64,000 nucleotides of DNA from assembly GCF_001894985.1 (NCBI RefSeq), contig NZ_BCXG01000003.1:1-64000 (forward strand). The letters are read 5' to 3'. Positions within the stretch are counted from its first letter, which is position 1, and each line of letters begins with the position of its first letter. Below are positions 26,237-35,002 of the stretch, one piece after another. Origin of the DNA: Rhodococcus tukisamuensis NBRC 100609. GTDB taxonomy: Bacteria; Actinomycetota; Actinomycetes; Mycobacteriales; Mycobacteriaceae. The notes below the pieces were generated by a model that was not told the origin of the DNA, made no database searches, and was given only the letters and a program-made list of their open reading frames with translations. The translations under genes were made by a program, and so were the position numbers.

Positions 26237-27862
26237 CTACATGTACAGCGCGTTGAACACGTCACCGTACTTCTCGTGCACGGCGCGCCTCTTGATCTTC
26301 AGGCTTGCGGTGAGCTCCCCGCCTTCCGGTGTCCACTCGGTCGGCAGCACCCGGTAGCGCTTGACCTGTTCCACTCGCGCGAGGTCCTCGTTGGCGAGCT
26401 CGACCGCGCGGTCGATCTCCGCGATCACGTCGGGATGCGTCGCGAGGTCCGGCGGCGACGCGACGTCGATGCCCTGCGCGGCAGCCCACGCCGTCACCGC
26501 CTCCTGGTCGAGCACGATCAGTGCCACCACGTACGGCCGGCGGTCGCCGTAGGCCAGCGCCTGACCGACCAGGGGGTGCTTGGTCAGCAGCGCCTCCACC
26601 GCAGCCGGCGCGATGTTCTTGCCGCCCGACGTGATGATCAGGTCCTTCTTGCGGTCGATGATGTAGAGGTGTCCGTCCTCGTCGACCCGACCGACATCGC
26701 CCGAGTGCATCCAGCCCTCGTCGTCGGTCACGGAGACGACGGATCCGTCCTCCTGGAGGTACCCGGCCGCCACGATCGGGCCGCGCACCAGGATCTCGCC
26801 GTCCTCGAGCAGCCTGATCTCGGTGCCCGGGATCGGGGTGCCGACCGAACCGAACCGGAAGTCCGTCTCGCTCGTCGAGGTGGCCACTCCGGTGGTCTCG
26901 GTCATCCCCCAGGCCTCGACGATCGCGATGCCCTGCTCCCGGAAGTACTCCTGCACGTCCACCGGCAGCGGCGCGGCGGCGCTGCACGCCCAGGTGACCT
27001 GGTCGAGTCCGACGTCCGCGAGCGACGAACCCGGTCGCGACCGCAGCGCCGCGGCGAGCTTCTCCCAGATCCGGGGGACGCCGAAGACACTCGTGGGGCG
27101 CGTCTGGCGGAGCACCCCGACCAACTGACCCGGATCGGGGCAGAACGTCACGTGGCCGGCCTTGTGGATGGCCATGTAGACCGACACCATGCGTTCGGCG
27201 ATGTGCGCCAACGGCAGGTAGCAGACACTGCGGAAGTGCTGGGGCGTCGGCGCCGCCGCATCCCTGGCCTCGGCATTGGCGATCACGTTGCGGTGGGTGA
27301 GCAGCACGCCCTTGGGCACGCCGGTGGTACCGGAGGTGTAGATCAGCGTCACAGGATCGACCTCGTCGATCTCCCGCCAGGCGGCCTCGAACGCGTCGAG
27401 GTCGGTCTCCTCCGTCACCACGTCCGACCACCTGACGAAGCGTTCGTCGTCGGCCACGCACGCCTCGGGATCCAGCACGACCACGCGCTCGAGGTCGGGC
27501 AACTGGTCCAGCACCGGCAGCCAGCGTTCGACCTCGGCGGTGCCCTCGAGCACCGCCACCCTGGCCCGGCTGTGCTGGGCGAGGTACGCGATCTGGGAGG
27601 ACGGCATCGTGCCGTAGACCGTCGCCGGGAGCGCACCGAGATGCACGACCGCCTGGTCCGTCAGCCAGTGTTCGGGACGGCTGGACATCATGATCGCGAC
27701 GCGATCACCCTTGTGCACGCCCAGGCGGGAGAGCCCCAGCGCGATCCTGGCGATGCCCGTCCGGGTCTCGCTCCAGGTCAGGACATGACCGTCGTGGGAC
27801 AACGCGGGCATGTCGCCGTACTGCTCGGCGTTGCGGTGGAGTAACTCAGGAATCGTCGACAT
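26237..27862 (-). CDS. Long-chain acyl-CoA ligase (FadD type)
   Basis: A 541-residue adenylate-forming enzyme that activates a carboxylic acid to acyl-AMP and then acyl-CoA. The AMP-binding P-loop is LIYTSGTTGVPKG, further motifs are YLPLAHIAERM and WGMTETTG, and the hinge is GHLYIIDRKKDLIITSGGKN. It is the FadD15-like long-chain subtype. The start is the ATG behind AAAGG; a GTG five codons earlier overlaps that site. It is the last gene of the leftward operon, after the monooxygenase, and is well placed to activate the acid released by ester hydrolysis. Confidence 0.9.
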   Translation of the reverse strand: MSTIPELLHRNAEQYGDMPALSHDGHVLTWSETRTGIARIALGLSRLGVHKGDRVAIMMSSRPEHWLTDQAVVHLGALPATVYGTMPSSQIAYLAQHSRARVAVLEGTAEVERWLPVLDQLPDLERVVVLDPEACVADDERFVRWSDVVTEETDLDAFEAAWREIDEVDPVTLIYTSGTTGVPKGVLLTHRNVIANAEARDAAAPTPQHFRSVCYLPLAHIAERMVSVYMAIHKAGHVTFCPDPGQLVGVLRQTRPTSVFGVPRIWEKLAAALRSRPGSSLADVGLDQVTWACSAAAPLPVDVQEYFREQGIAIVEAWGMTETTGVATSTSETDFRFGSVGTPIPGTEIRLLEDGEILVRGPIVAAGYLQEDGSVVSVTDDEGWMHSGDVGRVDEDGHLYIIDRKKDLIITSGGKNIAPAAVEALLTKHPLVGQALAYGDRRPYVVALIVLDQEAVTAWAAAQGIDVASPPDLATHPDVIAEIDRAVELANEDLARVEQVKRYRVLPTEWTPEGGELTASLKIKRRAVHEKYGDVFNALYM

Positions 27863-27929
27863 TGCAGAGCCTTTCACTGAAGTGCGGCCGGAGCCCGGTC
27901 GGGTCGGATCGAAGTCCGGAGATGGTGCG

Positions 27930-29447
27930 TCAGCCGACGGTCACGGACGGCTGGGTGGATCTGGTGCCGGCCTGGCGGCGGTAGTCGGCGCGGCGAAGGA
28001 ATCGGGTGCGCACCCAGTACGACAACGTCGACTTGGGCCACAGCAGCGTGTTGCGCCCGGTGACGGGATCCTGGTACCAGCTCTTGCATCCACCGGCCTG
28101 CCAGACGGTCGAGGAGAGCCTCCCCTGCAGGAACTGGTTGAAGCGGTCCTGGGCGTCCCGCCGAACCTCGATCACGCCGCCGCGTCCCGCGTACCGCAGG
28201 CACTTGGCCATGTATCGGGCCTGGGCCTCGATCATGAAGACCTGTGAGTTGTGCCCCAGGCCCGTGTTCGGGCCGCACAGCAGGAAGAGGTTCGGGAACC
28301 CCGCCACGGTCGTCCCCAGGTACGCCTCCGGACCCGACTCCCACTGCGAACCGAGGGCCACGCCGTCGCGGCCCCGGATCGGGACCCGGCTGAGGCTGTT
28401 CTGGGCGTCGAAGCCGGTGCCGAAGATGAGGACGTCGGCGTCGTATTCGGTTCCATCGGTGGCGACCACGGACTGTGCACGGACCTCCTCGACGCCGGCG
28501 GTGACGACGTCAACGTGCGGCTTGGCGAGGGCCGGGTAGTAGTCACTGGAGATGAGCAGTCGCTTGCAGCCGATCTCGTAGTCCGGCGTGAGCTTTGCCC
28601 TCAGCTCGGGATCGCGGATCTGCCGCTGGAGGTGCCCCGAGGCGAGGGCCTTCGTGGGACCCATCTTGGACGTGTCCGAGACGAATCCCTTGGCCCGCTT
28701 CTCGTGAATCCAGAACAGGCGCGCGCGGCGATTCCATCGCTTGATCGGGTTGCGGCGCATCTCTTCCCGTTCGTCCTCACTGAACGCGCGATTGACCTTG
28801 GGAACGATCCACGGGGCGGTCCGCTGGAAAAGCGCGAGCTTGGCGGTCCGGTCGACGATGGCGGGAACGAACTGGATCGCGCTCGCACCGGTGCCCACGA
28901 CGGCCACCCGCTTGCCGTCGAGGTCGCACGAGTGATCCCAGTGCGCGGAATGGAACACCGGGCCCTGGAAGTTCTCGATGCCAGACAGCTTCGGGTAGGA
29001 GGCGTGGTGCAGGACCCCCATCGCGGACACCAGGAATCGTGCCCGGAAGACCGCGCCGTCCTCCGTGTCGACCCTCCAGGACCCGTCCTGCTCGTCCCAG
29101 TCGGCACCGGTGACCTTGGTGCCGAAGCGAATACGCTCGGTGATCCGAAGTTCCGCGCTGGTGTCGCGGAGGTACTCCAGGATCTCCTGCTGCGGCGCGA
29201 AGAGGTGTCGCCAACCCGGGTTCTGCCGGAAGGAGAACGAGTAGAGCGGCGACGGGATGTCGCAGGCACACCCGGGGTAGGTGTTCTCGCGCCACGCACC
29301 GCCCACGTCGTCGCCCTGCTCGAGGAGCAGGTAGTCGAGCCCGCCCGCGCGGGAGATCGTCGCGGCCGCCGCGAGGCCGGAGAAGCCGGCGCCGAGAATG
29401 AGCACGTCTGTCCATGTCGAATCATCTTGTGCGTTGGGAGAAGTCAT
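27930..29447 (-). CDS. Baeyer-Villiger-type flavin monooxygenase 2
   Basis: A 505-residue class B monooxygenase. The FAD site is GAGFSGLAAA (residues 19-28), the Baeyer-Villiger fingerprint is intact as FQGPVFHSAHW (residues 160-170), and the NADPH site is GTGASAIQF. It would convert a ketone to an ester or lactone with NADPH and O2. Its ATG overlaps the stop of the esterase gene upstream (ATGA), so esterase and monooxygenase are produced together, the usual pairing for ketone cleavage. The acyl-CoA ligase follows after about 68 bp. Confidence 0.9.
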   Translation of the reverse strand: MTSPNAQDDSTWTDVLILGAGFSGLAAAATISRAGGLDYLLLEQGDDVGGAWRENTYPGCACDIPSPLYSFSFRQNPGWRHLFAPQQEILEYLRDTSAELRITERIRFGTKVTGADWDEQDGSWRVDTEDGAVFRARFLVSAMGVLHHASYPKLSGIENFQGPVFHSAHWDHSCDLDGKRVAVVGTGASAIQFVPAIVDRTAKLALFQRTAPWIVPKVNRAFSEDEREEMRRNPIKRWNRRARLFWIHEKRAKGFVSDTSKMGPTKALASGHLQRQIRDPELRAKLTPDYEIGCKRLLISSDYYPALAKPHVDVVTAGVEEVRAQSVVATDGTEYDADVLIFGTGFDAQNSLSRVPIRGRDGVALGSQWESGPEAYLGTTVAGFPNLFLLCGPNTGLGHNSQVFMIEAQARYMAKCLRYAGRGGVIEVRRDAQDRFNQFLQGRLSSTVWQAGGCKSWYQDPVTGRNTLLWPKSTLSYWVRTRFLRRADYRRQAGTRSTQPSVTVG

Positions 29448-30700
29448 CGTTGATCCTGTTCGATTTGCGGCTCCGGTGGCGCCGGCGGCGGCGGGACGGA
29501 CTGGCCGAGTGAGCGGTAGATGGCATCTACGAGGGCCCGTCCGCGCTCATTGAGCAGCGTCCCCGGGCCCTGCTTGTTCATGGTGTAGCCGACGCTGAGG
29601 CCGAGCTCGGGGTCCGCGAACCCGATCGAGCCGCCCGACCCGCAGTGGCCGAAGGCACGGCTTCCGATCCGCATGCTGTGTCCGTCGCCGAGGTGCGCGC
29701 CGTTGTCCATCGACAGCATGAACCCGCCGCGGAACCTGGTCCGCATCAGCAGGGTCGCGTCCAAGCCGTCGGACACCGGCATCGAGTGCGCCAGAGCCGA
29801 TTCGAGACCTCCGAGGCTTCCCACGACGGGACCACGAAGGACGTTCGCGTACATCTGCGCGAGTCCTCGCCCGTTCGTGACACCGTTCGCCGCGGGGATC
29901 TCCGCGGCCCGGCCGGCGCGGGTGTTCACGCCCACGCGAGACCAGTCCCCCGAGTTGAACACGAAAAGATTCGGGATCGAACCACGCTGGTGGAGTGCGG
30001 CATCGATGAAGGGCGTGGTGGTCACCTCGCCGGCGATCCCCTTGACGATCGGAGCGACGCGCGGCTCGATCTCCGGCGGCAGGCCGATCCAGAAGTCGAG
30101 CCCCTGCGGACCGGCGATCTCCGACGCGAAGAACCCGCCGATCGACGAGCCGGTGACGCGACGCACCACCTCACCGAGCACAAACCCGAAGGTCACCGGG
30201 TGGTAGCCGTGCCGCTCGCCCGGCCGCCAGAACGGCGCCTGGTCCGCGATCCGGCCGACCATGTACTCCCAGTCCTCGAGCATGCCGGATCCGAGCGGCT
30301 CGCTGAGCACGGGGATCCCTGCCGAGTGATTGAGCAACATGCCTATCGTGATGTCGCCCTTGCCGTTCGCACCGAACTGCGGCCACACCTGCGTCACCGG
30401 CATGTCCTCGCGGATCTCGCAAGACGCCAGGAGCAGGTGGACGCAGAGCGCGACCGCGGCCTTGGTGCACGAGAACACGACACCGACCGTGTCCTGTTCC
30501 CATGGCCGGCCTGTCTCGGGGTCGGCGACACCGCCCCACAGGTCCACCACCGGCCTGCCGTCCACCAGCACGTGCAGGGACGCTCCCGCCTCGCCGCGCG
30601 CGGTGAAGTTCCGGTCGAACTCCTCTGCCACCGCGGCGAAGGCCGGGTCGACCACGCCACTCACCGGCGCTGCGGCTCCTGCTCGATCGCAATTCGTCAT
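29444..30700 (-). CDS. Beta-lactamase-fold serine esterase (EstB type)
   Basis: A 418-residue serine hydrolase of the class C beta-lactamase/esterase VIII family. The nucleophile motif SxxK is Ser77-Cys-Thr-Lys80 in VFSCTKAAVAL, the catalytic tyrosine is probably that of GYHPVTFGF, and HCGSGGSIGF is the late glycine block. There is no signal peptide, so it acts in the cytoplasm on small esters. The start is an ATG with AAAGGAG eight bases upstream. It overlaps the monooxygenase by 4 bp and follows the SDR gene, so it probably hydrolyses the ester that the monooxygenase makes. Confidence 0.85.
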   Translation of the reverse strand: MTNCDRAGAAAPVSGVVDPAFAAVAEEFDRNFTARGEAGASLHVLVDGRPVVDLWGGVADPETGRPWEQDTVGVVFSCTKAAVALCVHLLLASCEIREDMPVTQVWPQFGANGKGDITIGMLLNHSAGIPVLSEPLGSGMLEDWEYMVGRIADQAPFWRPGERHGYHPVTFGFVLGEVVRRVTGSSIGGFFASEIAGPQGLDFWIGLPPEIEPRVAPIVKGIAGEVTTTPFIDAALHQRGSIPNLFVFNSGDWSRVGVNTRAGRAAEIPAANGVTNGRGLAQMYANVLRGPVVGSLGGLESALAHSMPVSDGLDATLLMRTRFRGGFMLSMDNGAHLGDGHSMRIGSRAFGHCGSGGSIGFADPELGLSVGYTMNKQGPGTLLNERGRALVDAIYRSLGQSVPPPPAPPEPQIEQDQR

Positions 30701-30738
30701 TGCGACAGCTCCTTTCATGAGCGACGAGGAAAGGCGGG

Positions 30739-31512
30739 TCAGCGGTAGAGGCCCTGGGTGTTGATCCCCGCGCCCCCGTCGACCCGCAAGGACTGGCCGG
30801 TGATGGCGCCGGCCCCGGACGACATCAGGAACAACACCGACGCCACCACCTCGTCCACCTCGACCAGGCGCTTCATCGCGACGTTCCGCAGCACCCGGTC
30901 CCGGGTCTCGTCCGGCATCGAGAGGACCTTGGGGGTGGCGACCAGCCCGGGGACGATCGCGTTGACCCTGATGCCTGCATCGGCCCACTCGGCCGCCAGC
31001 GTGCGGACCAGTCCGAGCACTCCCGCTTTGGCGGCCCCGTACGACACCTGACCGGGCAGACCGTCCAGGGCCCCTGTCGAGGAGAACAGGACCAGATTCG
31101 CGCGGCTGCTCTCGGCCAGCGCGGCGTAGGCGGCCTGCGCGGTCCAGAACTGGGACATCAGATTCGACTCGATGTCCTGACGGAAGACGCTCGGGGAGAA
31201 CGACTTGGCGCGGTGGACGGTCGCGACGCTGGCGGCGGCGCCGATCAGGCAGTCCAGCCCCCCGAGGCGGGACACCGCGCCTTCCACCGCGCCCGCCGCG
31301 GCCGTCTCGTCCGCGAGGTCGGCCTCGAAGAGCGGGATCGACGCGAGGTCGCCCGGCAGGGCCGTTCCCGGGCGGTCGATTCCGGCGACCTCGCAGCCGA
31401 GTGCCGCGAGGGCCCCGATCAGCGCGGCGCCGATCCCGCCGGCCGCACCCGTGACGATGACCTTCACGCCGGGACCCGGGCCCGTTGCGGGACCAACTGA
31501 TGACAACTCCAT
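30739..31512 (-). CDS. Short-chain dehydrogenase/reductase
   Basis: A 257-residue Rossmann-fold oxidoreductase. The cofactor motif is VTGAAGGIGAAL and the catalytic motif YxxxK is YGAAK, with the serine in LFSSTGALDG. It ends AGAITGQSLRVDGGAGINTQ, like fabG/3-alpha-HSD-type enzymes. It is the first gene of the leftward operon, and from context it would oxidise an alcohol to the ketone used by the monooxygenase. The start is ATG 31512 behind AGGAAGG; an in-frame ATG nine codons upstream is possible. The spacing to the ribosome site is slightly long. Confidence 0.86.
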   Translation of the reverse strand: MELSSVGPATGPGPGVKVIVTGAAGGIGAALIGALAALGCEVAGIDRPGTALPGDLASIPLFEADLADETAAAGAVEGAVSRLGGLDCLIGAAASVATVHRAKSFSPSVFRQDIESNLMSQFWTAQAAYAALAESSRANLVLFSSTGALDGLPGQVSYGAAKAGVLGLVRTLAAEWADAGIRVNAIVPGLVATPKVLSMPDETRDRVLRNVAMKRLVEVDEVVASVLFLMSSGAGAITGQSLRVDGGAGINTQGLYR

Positions 31513-31576
31513 GGCGGACAACCGCCTTCCTGTGTACATCGACCTACTGGATGATGTTTGCGCCCAACGGCATTGG

Positions 31577-31594
31577 GTCGATCAAACGATCGAC
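31577..31594. promoter_or_regulatory. Palindrome upstream of the SDR operon
   Basis: GTCGATCAAACGATCGAC has 7-bp arms around AAAC and lies 65 bp upstream of the SDR start, in the divergent region shared with the enoyl-CoA hydratase gene. It is a candidate regulator site; the binding protein is unknown. Confidence 0.45.
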
Positions 31595-31681
31595 CGCTCG
31601 AATGCGCATCAAGTTACCCACGTCACTGCGACTCCGTCAATGGGGCACGGAGGGGGTAGACAACCACCCCGACCCAAAGCT

Positions 31682-31697
31682 AAAGTGAATTCAGTTT
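31682..31697. promoter_or_regulatory. Near-perfect 16-bp palindrome before enoyl-CoA hydratase
   Basis: AAAGTGAATTCAGTTT is palindromic except for one symmetric position and ends 18 bp before the hydratase ATG, just upstream of the GAGAGGTGG ribosome site. It is a good candidate operator for one of the nearby TetR proteins (32590 or 35003) and would repress the divergent catabolic genes. Confidence 0.55.
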
Positions 31698-31715
31698 ACC
31701 AACGAGAGGTGGAAC

Positions 31716-32606
31716 ATGTACGAGACTTTGATCTACTCCGTCGCAGGCCCCGTGGCCACGATCACGTTCAACCGCCCGGATCGCCTGAACACCATCGTTC
31801 CGCCGATGCCCGACGAGCTCCAGGACGCGATGACGAAGGCGAATCGCGACCCGGAGGTCAAGGTGGTTGTCGTCCGCGGCGCCGGCCGATCATTCTGTGC
31901 TGGTTACGATTTCAGTGGCGGATTCAAGCACTGGGACGACCAGCTGACGACCGACGGCAAGTGGGACGCCGGCAAGGACTTCGTGATGGCGACCGCGCAG
32001 TCGGAGTCCCCGACCCAGAAGTTCATGAGCATCTGGCGTAGCCCCAAGCCGGTGATCGCCCAGATCCACGGCTGGTGCATCGGCGGCGGCAGCGAGATGG
32101 CCCTCGGCGCCGACATCGTCATCGCCTCCGAGGACGCCCGGATCGGCACCCCGTACGCGCGAATGTGGGGCTGCCACCTCTCCGGCATGTGGATCTACCG
32201 ACTCGGGCTGGCGAAGGCCAAGGAGTACGCTCTGACCGGCAAGCCGGTCTCGGGCGTGGAGGCAGCGGAGATCGGACTCATCAACAAGGCGGTGCCGTTT
32301 GCGGAACTCGAGGCCGAGGTTGCACGGCAGGCCGCGCAGCTCGCCAGCATTCCCGTCTCCCAGCTCTCCGCGATGAAGCTCATCGTGAACCAGGCGTACG
32401 AGAACATGGGCCTGGCCAGCACCCAGATGCTCGGACCGATCCTCGACGGCCTGATGCGCAACACCCCCGAGGCGCTGGAGTTCATCGAGCTCGCCGAGAA
32501 CCAGGGTGTCGGCGCTGTCACCACCCTGCGGGACACGCCGTTCGGGGACTACAGCACCGCACCCAAGGAAGAGCAGCCGGACCCGAACAATGTCATCATC
32601 CCCTGA
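31716..32606 (+). CDS. Enoyl-CoA hydratase/isomerase (crotonase) family protein
   Basis: A 296-residue crotonase-fold protein. The oxyanion-hole blocks are GAGRSFCAGYDFSGG and GWCIGGGSEMALGADIVIAS, and the C-terminus is longer than in EchA-type hydratases, ending PNNVIIP. Crotonase members hydrate, isomerise or hydrolyse acyl-CoAs, including ring-cleaving hydrolases; which reaction applies is not visible. A strong GAGAGGTGG ribosome site precedes the ATG. The last 17 bp overlap the next TetR gene. It is divergent from the SDR-esterase-monooxygenase operon across about 200 bp. Confidence 0.85.
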   Translation: MYETLIYSVAGPVATITFNRPDRLNTIVPPMPDELQDAMTKANRDPEVKVVVVRGAGRSFCAGYDFSGGFKHWDDQLTTDGKWDAGKDFVMATAQSESPTQKFMSIWRSPKPVIAQIHGWCIGGGSEMALGADIVIASEDARIGTPYARMWGCHLSGMWIYRLGLAKAKEYALTGKPVSGVEAAEIGLINKAVPFAELEAEVARQAAQLASIPVSQLSAMKLIVNQAYENMGLASTQMLGPILDGLMRNTPEALEFIELAENQGVGAVTTLRDTPFGDYSTAPKEEQPDPNNVIIP

Positions 32607-33204
32607 CAGATCCCCCCACGCGCTGACGGCCCGAGGTGGCGCCACTCGGTTGCGCCTCATCGAGGCCGCCCGCGCGGAACTGCTGGAGACCGGCGGCACC
32701 CTGGAGGTGGCCAAGGTCGCGGCTCGCGCCGAGGCCTCTCCGGGGCTGCTCTACCGGTACTTCGGCGCAAAGGACGGCCTGGTCGCGGCCGTCGTCCACG
32801 CCTTCTACGACGCCTATGACGACGCGGTGTTCGCCGTCCCGGTGTCCGCGGACCTGGGCTGGATCGAGCGGGAGCGGCTGCGGTTGTCCAGGGAGATCGA
32901 CTTCCTGCGCGAGGATCCGCTCGCCCCGATCGTCGTGGGCAGGCGACTGCGCGAGCCGTCGGCCTCCCAGGCCGACGCCGAGCGGCTCGCGACCCAGATC
33001 GACATGGCCGCGCGCAACATCGCGCACGCACAACGCAGCGGCGAGGTCGATCCCGCGGTCGACGCACGACTGGCCGCGGCCGCGTTCCTCGGCGCGTTCC
33101 GCGAACTCATGGCCGAGGCCATGAGCCGCGAGGTCACCCCCTCACGGCAGGACCTGCTGGACACCATCTGGCGCCTCGGCACCAGCATCATCCCGGGCAC
33201 CTGA
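32590..33204 (+). CDS. TetR family transcriptional regulator
   Basis: A 204-residue TetR protein. The HTH is LEVAKVAARAEASPGLLYRYFGAKDGLVAA; the rest is a ligand domain with several acidic and arginine-rich helices. The start ATG lies 17 bp inside the end of the hydratase gene, so it is translationally coupled to that gene. It probably senses an acyl-CoA or related intermediate and controls the divergent catabolic genes here. Which of the palindromes at 31577, 31682 or 33235 it binds cannot be decided from sequence. Confidence 0.82.
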   Translation: MSSSPDRSPHALTARGGATRLRLIEAARAELLETGGTLEVAKVAARAEASPGLLYRYFGAKDGLVAAVVHAFYDAYDDAVFAVPVSADLGWIERERLRLSREIDFLREDPLAPIVVGRRLREPSASQADAERLATQIDMAARNIAHAQRSGEVDPAVDARLAAAAFLGAFRELMAEAMSREVTPSRQDLLDTIWRLGTSIIPGT

Positions 33205-33234
33205 ACAACCCGGCGCCTGTAAGGCCCAAAATTT

Positions 33235-33276
33235 GTCGTGCACAGTCGATTCCATCGGGAACCGACTGTGCACGAC
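33235..33276. repeat. 14-bp inverted repeat between TetR and acyl-CoA ligase
   Basis: GTCGTGCACAGTCG (33235-33248) and CGACTGTGCACGAC (33263-33276) are perfect inverted copies. Pairing extends inward, with one mismatch, to leave only a four-base loop. It could terminate the hydratase-TetR transcript or be an operator of the following ligase gene. There is no T-tract. Confidence 0.55.
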
Positions 33277-33382
33277 GACTATGTGGCTCACCAATCGGTG
33301 CTGCCGCCGAACAGCCACGTCCCGGTCATTCGACACCGCCGCACGAGCCATGCCCGCTCGCGTGCGGCCACAGGAGACAAAC

Positions 33383-34903
33383 ATGGGAAACCTCGCACTC
33401 AACCTCGCGGCCAGCGCCGCGAACACCCCGCATGCGCCGGCCCTCCGACTGGGCGACCTCACGCTGGACTACGCGGCCGTCGATGCCGCCGCCGCACGGG
33501 TCGCCGGACTGCTCCGGGACCGGGGAATCCGGCCGGGCGACGTCGTCGGGATCTGCCTGCCGAACGTGCCGTCCTTCGCCATCTGCTACTACGGCGTGCT
33601 CAGGGCCGGCGGTGTCGTCGTCCCGCTCAATCCGCTCCTGAAGGAGCGTGAACTGACGTACCATCTCGCCGACTCGGGCGCCAAGGTGCTCTTCGCGTGG
33701 GAGGACGTCGCGGAAACTGCCCAGGCCAGTGCCGCCGCCACCGGAACAGAACCGATCATCGTGACCGCCAACGGGTTCGACGAGCTCCTGGCACTGGCCG
33801 CGCCCGCGCCCGGGTACGAGGAACGCGACGACGACGACACCGCCGTCATCCTCTACACCTCCGGCACGACGGGCAGGCCCAAGGGCGCCGAGCTGACCCA
33901 CGCGAACCTCTTGGCCAACTGCGACGTCGTGGCCGAGGTCCTGCTCAACCTCTCGCCGAGCGACGTGGTCCTGGGCGCACTCCCGCTGTTCCACGTCTTC
34001 GGCCAGACCTTTGCGTTGAACACGGTCGTCAAGGTCGGTGCCCTCCTCACGATGTTGCCTCGGTTCGACCCGACGGCGGCTCTCGAGGTGCTGGAACGAG
34101 ACGGCGTCACCGTGTTCGAGGGTGTCCCGACGATGTACACCGCGTTGCTGAACCATCCCGACGGCAAGTCGTTCGACCTGTCCGGTCTGCGGTTGTGCGT
34201 GTCCGGTGGTTCGGCGATGCCGGTCGAGGTGATGCGCGGTTTCGAGCAGGCCTTCGGCTGCACCGTGCTCGAAGGGTACGGCCTGTCGGAGACCAGCCCG
34301 GTGGTCTCGTTCAACCTCCCCGATCGCGAACGCAAGGCCGGCTCGATCGGACTGCCGGTACCCGGCGTAGAAATGCGCCTGGTCGACGACGCCGGCCTCG
34401 AGGTGGGCGGCGACGAGGTCGGCGAGATCGCCATCCGCGGACACAACGTGATGAAGGGGTACTGGGGCAACCCGTCCGCGACCGCCGCGGCGATCCCTGA
34501 CGGCTGGTTCCGCACGGGCGATCTGGCCCGCCGCGACAGCGACGGCTACTACTTCATCGTCGACCGGAAGAAGGACCTCGTCATCCGGGGCGGGTACAAC
34601 GTCTACCCCCGCGAGATCGAGGAGGTGCTCTACGAGCACGAGGACGTCGCGGAGGTCGCCGTCATCGGCGTTCCCGACGCGAGACTCGGCGAGGAGGTCT
34701 GCGCCGTCGTGGCCCTCAAGCCCGGCGGCACCGCGACTGCCCAGGACCTGGTCGAGCACGCGAAGCACCGGATTGCCGCCTACAAGTACCCACGTCACGT
34801 GGTACTCGTCGACGCCCTGCCGAAGGGCGCGACCGGGAAGATCCTCAAGCGGGAGATCGTGGTGCCGTCCGACCTCGGAAGCGATCTGTCCGGCATCCGC
34901 TGA
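33383..34903 (+). CDS. Acyl-CoA ligase (long-chain fatty-acid CoA ligase family)
   Basis: A 506-residue adenylate-forming ligase. P-loop VILYTSGTTGRPKGAELTH, core LEGYGLSETSPVVSFN, hinge DGYYFIVDRKKDLVIRGGYN and C-terminal lysine region PKGATGKILKRE are all present, so it should activate a carboxylate to its CoA thioester. It belongs to the medium/long-chain or aromatic-acid-like FadD group and differs from the ligase at 26237. An AGGAG site precedes the ATG at five-base spacing. It follows a strong inverted repeat and is followed by another, so it may be transcribed alone. Confidence 0.9.
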   Translation: MGNLALNLAASAANTPHAPALRLGDLTLDYAAVDAAAARVAGLLRDRGIRPGDVVGICLPNVPSFAICYYGVLRAGGVVVPLNPLLKERELTYHLADSGAKVLFAWEDVAETAQASAAATGTEPIIVTANGFDELLALAAPAPGYEERDDDDTAVILYTSGTTGRPKGAELTHANLLANCDVVAEVLLNLSPSDVVLGALPLFHVFGQTFALNTVVKVGALLTMLPRFDPTAALEVLERDGVTVFEGVPTMYTALLNHPDGKSFDLSGLRLCVSGGSAMPVEVMRGFEQAFGCTVLEGYGLSETSPVVSFNLPDRERKAGSIGLPVPGVEMRLVDDAGLEVGGDEVGEIAIRGHNVMKGYWGNPSATAAAIPDGWFRTGDLARRDSDGYYFIVDRKKDLVIRGGYNVYPREIEEVLYEHEDVAEVAVIGVPDARLGEEVCAVVALKPGGTATAQDLVEHAKHRIAAYKYPRHVVLVDALPKGATGKILKREIVVPSDLGSDLSGIR

Positions 34904-34918
34904 GTCTGGCGAATGCCG

Positions 34919-34978
34919 ACCGGTTCCAGGCGTCGGTCGTCCTGCTAGATTTTTTCCTGCAAGACGCCTGGAACCGGT
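34919..34978. promoter_or_regulatory. 16-bp inverted repeat upstream of TetR
   Basis: ACCGGTTCCAGGCGTC (34919-34934) and GACGCCTGGAACCGGT (34963-34978) are perfect inverted copies with a 28-bp AT-richer spacer containing TAGATT. The copies lie 15 bp after the ligase stop and 25 bp before the TetR GTG. The wide spacer and the internal -10-like element favour a paired operator around the TetR promoter over a simple terminator. Confidence 0.55.
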
Positions 34979-35002
34979 TGGTGGTTCACGTCGGAGGTGA
35001 AA

